Positions 39,756 through 43,463 of a DNA stretch of 43,463 nt are shown here, piece by piece. The position numbers and the translations under genes are program-made. Location of the stretch: positions 1-43,463 of the forward strand of contig VGGL01000012.1 in the NCBI GenBank assembly GCA_016868575.1. Direction: 5' to 3'. This DNA comes from Bacteroidota bacterium (GTDB lineage Bacteria > Bacteroidota > Bacteroidia > Bacteroidales > FEN-979). The stretch's first letter is position 1. Each line of letters opens with the position of its first letter. The notes under the pieces are model-generated. The model was not told the origin of the DNA. It was given only the letters and a program-made list of their open reading frames with translations, and did not search any database.

Positions 39756-41195
39756 TTATGGTCTCACGACGATAACAAAACCTGATACATTGTTATCCGC
39801 CAGACCCATGTCGTTGGAATCTACGACAGCATCACCATTCAGGTCAGTTACAACATAGCCAAAAGTGAAACCCGATGAATCATTGTCGATGTCACCCAGG
39901 TCGTTGGGGTCAACTGCTCCATCCTGGTTGACATCTCCGGTGAAAATCCCAAATTCTCCGGGAGCAAGTTGTTTCATATTATCCCCAAATGCTTTCTCTG
40001 CCGCTAAGGAGAAATCATAATTGATTATCCCTCCGGAAAAGGGTATAGGAAACTTGCTCCAGGTCTCGATCGAATTTCTGTGTTTGACAACAAGGTAATA
40101 GGAATCTGACAGCTGATGAGAAATAACAACTTGCGATGTTCCATCAGTATGTAGGTTTGTGGAAGGCGATTTGAAAACAAGATGATAGTCCGTTTGGTCT
40201 TTCAGCTCTATATGGAAAGTATCGGCAATGGTAGGCCCAAAGACATAATTACTTCCATCTGAAACGGCATTCATTGCACTTCCCCCGGCATACAGCCCTT
40301 CAAGGAAACATTTAACATGCAGATTTTTATCGATGGTCACTGGACCGTTCATCGCTGCCGTGAGGTAAGTTGCTTTTCGCCATCCTGTTGATGTATAAAC
40401 ACCTGATGATGAAAATGGAGAGCCATTGAAGGTAAATGGGGATCCTGTACCGGTCGTTGGCCATTGGGTACTCACACCATCCCTGTAAAGCCAGTATCTG
40501 ATCCCGGCATCAGAACCATCCAAACCCACAATGGCCGGGGCGATCCCGCCACCCGTCAGGGTATGCACCGGGACCGGAAGATTGAGTAATGGATTGGTAA
40601 GATCGGTGATGAAGTGGAAGGCTTGAATTGTAATATTCGTGTTAAGACCACCAACATATGCACGCACAACCGTGTTATAAGGAGTGGCTTGAAAATTAAA
40701 GCATTGTATCGGCGGAGCAGGAGCAAATGCAAGAGAATTTGTTAGTTTGATCCTGCAAACCCTGGTACCCGGAAAATCTGTTACGATGTAAGTTCCATTT
40801 CCAGCTCCGGGAGGAGACACGCCAGCCAGCCGTATGATGTAGTACGGTAATCCGGCCAGACAGAATGTTCCATTGCTTCCATTGCCAATCGTCACAATTG
40901 TGGGCTGCTGTGCAGGGAAAAGCTGCGATGACCCTGGAACAATCGATGCTGTGATCGTTCCTCCATTAACCACAACAGGATCAAAATAAATCCCCGCTGT
41001 GTATGAGACAAGTTCAAGTGGGATACTCCCTGTCCTCAGCAGATAGATATCGAACTCATAGGTGTATGGATCCGGCATGGTATCATTTATCAACCGGTTT
41101 TCATACGTTGGATATTGCCCTGAAACAGCGAGGCTCAGAAAAAACAAAGATGCCAGGCTAAGCATCCTTGTAGCCATTTTTATAAGTCCTTTCAT
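39756..41195 (-). CDS. Secreted protein with C-terminal dockerin-like repeats
   Basis: A 479-residue exported protein with a signal peptide (MLSLASLFFLSLAVSGQ). The N-terminal ~150 residues (YEFDIYLLRTGSIPLELVSY, TAGIYFDPVVVNGGTIT) have a beta-sandwich look. Middle regions are Gly/Ser/Thr-rich. The C-terminus has two calcium-loop motifs, GDVNQDGAVDPNDLG and TDLNGDAVVDSNDMG, about 30 residues apart, matching dockerin type I repeats. No other cohesin or dockerin gene was seen nearby. It may attach to a surface structure or simply use the fold for stability. The start may be 41195 or the internal ATG at 41177. It is convergent with the acyl-CoA dehydrogenase gene, 22 bp apart. Confidence 0.8.
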   Translation of the reverse strand: MKGLIKMATRMLSLASLFFLSLAVSGQYPTYENRLINDTMPDPYTYEFDIYLLRTGSIPLELVSYTAGIYFDPVVVNGGTITASIVPGSSQLFPAQQPTIVTIGNGSNGTFCLAGLPYYIIRLAGVSPPGAGNGTYIVTDFPGTRVCRIKLTNSLAFAPAPPIQCFNFQATPYNTVVRAYVGGLNTNITIQAFHFITDLTNPLLNLPVPVHTLTGGGIAPAIVGLDGSDAGIRYWLYRDGVSTQWPTTGTGSPFTFNGSPFSSSGVYTSTGWRKATYLTAAMNGPVTIDKNLHVKCFLEGLYAGGSAMNAVSDGSNYVFGPTIADTFHIELKDQTDYHLVFKSPSTNLHTDGTSQVVISHQLSDSYYLVVKHRNSIETWSKFPIPFSGGIINYDFSLAAEKAFGDNMKQLAPGEFGIFTGDVNQDGAVDPNDLGDIDNDSSGFTFGYVVTDLNGDAVVDSNDMGLADNNVSGFVIVVRP

Positions 41196-41318
41196 AATCG
41201 TTGGTTTAAAGTGTGAGGCATAATCGATAATTCAATCTTTGATTTCCGTTACGAAGATACAATAAAATTTAGGGCTTGTCAAGTTTTCTTTTCGATGTTG
41301 AGTAATAAATCCTAATTA

Positions 41319-41426
41319 ATGAAATACACCCACAGAGATCGTGGCATCTGCAAATATACCCAAGTAGCCTTACAGGAATGGAAAGAAGGGAAGATCGTTA
41401 GAGAGGTGTTTTACTACGGAACTTGA
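41319..41426 (+). pseudogene. SnoaL-like fragment
   Basis: A 35-codon open frame from ATG 41319 to TGA 41426. It reads like the C-terminal strands of a SnoaL/NTF2-like protein: a YTQVALQEWKEGKIVREVFYY stretch matches the W-x-x-G-K-I-V-R-E-x-F-Y-Y ending of that family. The rest of the domain, normally ~100 residues before it, is missing. It is most likely a decayed remnant; a short real peptide cannot be excluded. Confidence 0.4.
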
Positions 41427-41489
41427 TTGGAAATCGGGATTTGAAAAGCTCGGTACCTGGGATATTAAGTCTAAAATCTAAAACCAAAA

Positions 41490-41535
41490 GTGCAAGGTGC
41501 AAGTTATTTTACACTTTACACTTTGCACTTTGCAC
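41490..41535 (-). terminator. Hairpin with heptamer repeats downstream of tRNA-Arg
   Basis: Read on the minus strand from 41535, tandem heptamers GTGCAAA, GTGCAAA, GTGTAAA, GTGTAAA occur, followed by an inverted copy (ACTTGCACCTTGCAC). The two arms pair over about 15 bp with one bulge and one wobble. A T-rich run (TTTTGGTTTTAG) follows. The hairpin starts 8 bp past the tRNA 3' end, so it may end tRNA transcription. It may also be only a simple repeat that happens to fold. Confidence 0.45.
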
Positions 41536-41543
41536 CTGTTTCG

Positions 41544-41617
41544 TGACTCCGGAGGGAGTCAAACCCCCAACCTTCTGATCCGTAGTCAGATGCTCTATTC
41601 AGTTGAGCTACGGAGCC
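41544..41617 (-). tRNA. tRNA-Arg (ACG)
   Basis: A 74-nt tRNA on the minus strand. Acceptor stem GGCTCCG pairs with CGGAGTC (one G-U). The D arm is GCTC...GAGC with an AACTGAATA loop. The anticodon stem TCTGA/TCAGA encloses the loop CTACGGA, giving anticodon ACG, which reads CGU and, after A-to-I change, CGC and CGA. The T arm has the GGTTTGACTCC core. A73 is followed by CGA, so the 3' CCA is not encoded and must be added. Confidence 0.96.
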
Positions 41618-41635
41618 ATGTTCCAAAGAACGGCG

Positions 41636-41643
41636 CAAAGATA
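41636..41643 (-). promoter_or_regulatory. -7 promoter element of tRNA-Arg
   Basis: Minus strand TATCTTTG, exact TAnnTTTG, 18 bp before the first base of the tRNA. It is the best placed promoter element in this intergenic region. Confidence 0.5.
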
Positions 41644-41786
41644 CACTTTTTTTCAAAGGCCAGAGTTCAGATTTCAGAATTTATATTTGAGCCCCCCCTG
41701 AAAAGTCTTTTTATGCCACCAATGCACGAAATCACAAAATTGAACAAATACACTTCCCTTGCACAACCCCCAACCCACAGACCTCC

Positions 41787-41845
41787 GACTCTGGTCTCTG
41801 ACCTCTGACTCTGACTCTGACTCTGACCTCGGCTCTGACCTCTGA
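41787..41845 (+). repeat. Hexamer tandem repeat (CTCTGA/CTCTGAC units)
   Basis: About nine imperfect copies of a TCTGAC-type hexamer, including a perfect core of CTGACT units near 41805-41825, with variants TCTGGT and CTCGGC. The array ends 17 bp before the -7 element of the ammonia-lyase gene. The C/T strand asymmetry is strong. Such arrays often vary in copy number. Confidence 0.85.
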
Positions 41846-41861
41846 GTATCTAACTTTTTAT

Positions 41862-41869
41862 TATTTTTG
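41862..41869 (+). promoter_or_regulatory. -7 promoter element of the ammonia-lyase gene
   Basis: TATTTTTG, exact TAnnTTTG, 51 bp before the ATG at 41920. The expected -33 position falls at the end of the hexamer repeat array and contains no TTG. Confidence 0.45.
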
Positions 41870-41919
41870 CAGGCTTATTTTTTGACTGATCCGAAACGAT
41901 CATTAAACAGCTTAACAGC

Positions 41920-43463
41920 ATGATAATCATAGGAAATGGGCCGCTGACGCTGGAAGATTTCTTTAACATTGTCTACCGGGGAGAACAGATTGATATTGCT
42001 CCTGAGGCCTTGCAGAGAGTCGACAAAAACTTTAAATTTCTTGAGTCTTTCGCACACCACAAGGTGATCTACGGCATCAATACCGGGCTTGGCCCGATGG
42101 CACAGTATAAGATCGATGCAAAAAAACAGGTAGATCTTCAGTATAACCTTATCCGGAGCCATTCAGCAGGCGGTGGGGCGCCCCTGCCTGAGCGGTACGT
42201 CCGCACGACGATGCTTGCCCGCCTGAGCAGCCTGATCCAGGCACACTCAGGAATCCATCCGGAGGTGATCATGCTCCTGAAAGATCTGATCAACTTAAAT
42301 ATCAACCCTGTCATTCCCGAACATGGCGGCGTTGGCGCCAGCGGAGACCTGGTACAGCTCGCTCACCTGGCGCTGGTTCTCATCGGTGAGGGAGAAGTCT
42401 GCCACAAAGGGAAGGCCTCCCCTACTCCAGTCATCTTCAAGAAATTCAAGCTTACACCCATCAACATCCATATCCGGGAAGGGCTTGGACTGATCAACGG
42501 AACCTCGGCCATGACCGGTATCGGGATCATCAACCTGATCCTTGCCAAGAACCTGCTCGACTGGAGCATCCTGGCATCCAGCATGATCAATGAGATCGTC
42601 GCCTCCTTCGACGACCACTTCTCAAACGAGCTGAACAGTCTGAAGAAGCACCCGGGGCAGATCGCAGTCGCAGGCATGATGCAAAAAATCCTGGCCGACA
42701 GCAAGCTGATCCGCCGCAGACCCGAATTTCTCTACAACAACCACAAACAGGAACCTGAAGTTTTTAAAGATAAGGTTCAGGAATACTATTCTCTCCGTTG
42801 TGTCCCGCAAATCCTTGGACCTATCCTCGATACCATCAGGTGTGCCGAGAAAGTGCTGATCAATGAGGTGAACTCCACCAATGACAACCCGATCATCGAT
42901 GACATCAACAACAATGTGTTCCATGGCGGGAATTTCCACGGCGACTACGTTTCGCTGGAAATGGACAAGGTCAAGATCTCCATCACCAAGCTCTCCATGC
43001 TGGCTGAACGTCAATTGAATTATCTGCTCAATGACAAGCTCAACGGCAAACTGCCTCCTTTTGTCAACCTGGGAACCCTTGGTCTGAACCTGGGTATGCA
43101 AGGCGCCCAGTTTACGGCTACCTCCACTGTTGCAGAAAATCAGACCATCTCCTTTCCGATGTATGTCCACAGCATTCCGAGCAACAACGACAACCAGGAT
43201 ATTGTCAGCATGGGAACCAATGCAGCACTGATCACAAGGCGGGTGATTGGAAATGGATACCTCGTCATGGCCATTGAGTTGATCACCATCCTGCAGGCCA
43301 TTGATTACCTTAAGTGTCAGAAAAATCTCTCCTCTTTTTCAGCCCAGTGGTATAAAGAACTCAGAAATCTCGTACCGAAATTTACTTCGGATAATATCCT
43401 CTACACTGAGATCAAACGGGTGAAGGATTTCATCCAGGATAACAAACTTAACCTGCTGCTTTG
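41920..43463 (+). CDS. Aromatic amino acid (tyrosine/histidine) ammonia-lyase, 3'-truncated by window edge
   Basis: The first 514 codons of an MIO-containing ammonia-lyase. The MIO prosthetic group forms from A140-S141-G142 in GGVGASGDLVQLAHLAL. Substrate-side motifs are YGINTGLGPMAQY, YNLIRSHSAGG with S80-H81, and later NFHGDYVSLEMDK and SIPSNNDNQDIVSMGT. From recall, it is close to the tyrosine ammonia-lyase of Flavobacterium johnsoniae over the whole length, including EYYSLRCVPQILGP. The enzyme either deaminates histidine to urocanate or tyrosine to coumarate; S-H at the selectivity site does not decide for this subgroup. Only a few residues are missing at the C-terminus. No hut or flexirubin genes lie to the left, so partners, if any, lie to the right. 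Confidence 0.9.
   Translation, partial: MIIIGNGPLTLEDFFNIVYRGEQIDIAPEALQRVDKNFKFLESFAHHKVIYGINTGLGPMAQYKIDAKKQVDLQYNLIRSHSAGGGAPLPERYVRTTMLARLSSLIQAHSGIHPEVIMLLKDLINLNINPVIPEHGGVGASGDLVQLAHLALVLIGEGEVCHKGKASPTPVIFKKFKLTPINIHIREGLGLINGTSAMTGIGIINLILAKNLLDWSILASSMINEIVASFDDHFSNELNSLKKHPGQIAVAGMMQKILADSKLIRRRPEFLYNNHKQEPEVFKDKVQEYYSLRCVPQILGPILDTIRCAEKVLINEVNSTNDNPIIDDINNNVFHGGNFHGDYVSLEMDKVKISITKLSMLAERQLNYLLNDKLNGKLPPFVNLGTLGLNLGMQGAQFTATSTVAENQTISFPMYVHSIPSNNDNQDIVSMGTNAALITRRVIGNGYLVMAIELITILQAIDYLKCQKNLSSFSAQWYKELRNLVPKFTSDNILYTEIKRVKDFIQDNKLNLLL

Larger units (their letters stand above)
41196..41543. other. Intergenic region between secreted protein and tRNA-Arg
   Basis: This 348-bp stretch contains no intact gene. 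It holds the promoter area of the secreted protein (minus-strand TATCTTCG at 41252-41259, one mismatch to TAnnTTTG), a 35-codon remnant resembling a SnoaL C-terminus, two TCTAAAA heptamers at 41470-41484 and a hairpin with heptamer repeats just before the tRNA 3' end. Confidence 0.6.
41618..41919. other. Intergenic region between tRNA-Arg and ammonia-lyase
   Basis: These 302 bp hold the tRNA promoter, a C-rich segment near 41765-41780, a hexamer repeat array at 41787-41845 and the promoter-like element before the ammonia-lyase gene. No coding sequence was recognised. Confidence 0.6.

Noticed and set aside
41787-41845. Coding repeat in a small protein
   Set aside because: Hexamer repeats would give a dipeptide repeat, but no start, promoter or family support was found; the array is intergenic.

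Overview
The window reads as a chromosomal segment of a Bacteroidota bacterium, most likely Bacteroidales or a close relative. This rests on gene content and on promoter style. Family evidence includes a Bacteroidota-type GlmU-like nucleotidyltransferase, a cysteine-free L31, an ACT-less SerA with a Lys-Lys-Met-Gly signature, DUF1015 next to serC/serA, a fused GT3/GT35 glycogen protein, and an ammonia-lyase resembling those of flexirubin/aryl-polyene producers. Exact or near matches to the Bacteroidota -7 element TAnnTTTG lie 15-65 bp before many starts. No phage, transposase, CRISPR or plasmid genes were seen. Most of the window is ordinary chromosome, and the unusual features are fusions, operon composition and repeats.

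Layout, left to right. 1-2590: end-truncated GlmU-like gene, ribosomal protein L31, LuxC-type acyl-CoA reductase, secreted protein. 2733-6544 (+): serine module serC, serA, four-helix-bundle protein, DUF1015. 6554-8413 (-): LTA-synthase-like membrane enzyme, divergent from a YggS-type PLP protein and a secreted DUF3298-like protein (8485-10292). 10289-11143 (-): prmC, divergent from a YigZ/IMPACT protein (11245-11862). 12134-17468 (+): dnaA, LMW-PTP, PLP ammonia-lyase, RsmI-like methylase, ABC ATPase and permease, tightly spaced or overlapping.

17477-30192 (-) is one long, closely spaced run. In transcription order it is debranching enzyme, GT4 glycosyltransferase, GH57 amylase-like enzyme with a histone-like tail, a 1415-residue glycogen synthase-phosphorylase fusion, fabG, a vWA membrane protein, and a DUF218 membrane protein. 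The first four form an alpha-glucan (glycogen) synthesis and breakdown unit. No branching enzyme or ADP-glucose pyrophosphorylase lies inside the window.

30393-33636: RRM RNA-binding protein with a clear terminator, then a large transglutaminase-like lipoprotein. 33917-39733 (+): etfB, etfA, a membrane Fe-S protein, a CCG-domain Fe-S protein and an acyl-CoA dehydrogenase. Together these look like a complete route from acyl-CoA through ETF to the membrane quinone pool. A G-rich repeat element sits before the dehydrogenase. 39756-41195 (-): secreted protein with dockerin-like repeats. 41196-41919: repeat-rich region with a SnoaL-like remnant, tRNA-Arg(ACG), heptamer repeats and hexamer repeats. 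41920 to the end (+): aromatic amino acid ammonia-lyase cut by the window edge.

The observations that look most worth following are: DUF1015 as a possible ParB/Srx-type enzyme of serine metabolism, the split ETF:quinone oxidoreductase, the GH57 protein with an H1-like tail, the glycogen fusion protein, and the simple-sequence repeat abutting the ammonia-lyase promoter. All family assignments are from reading motifs; no database search was possible.
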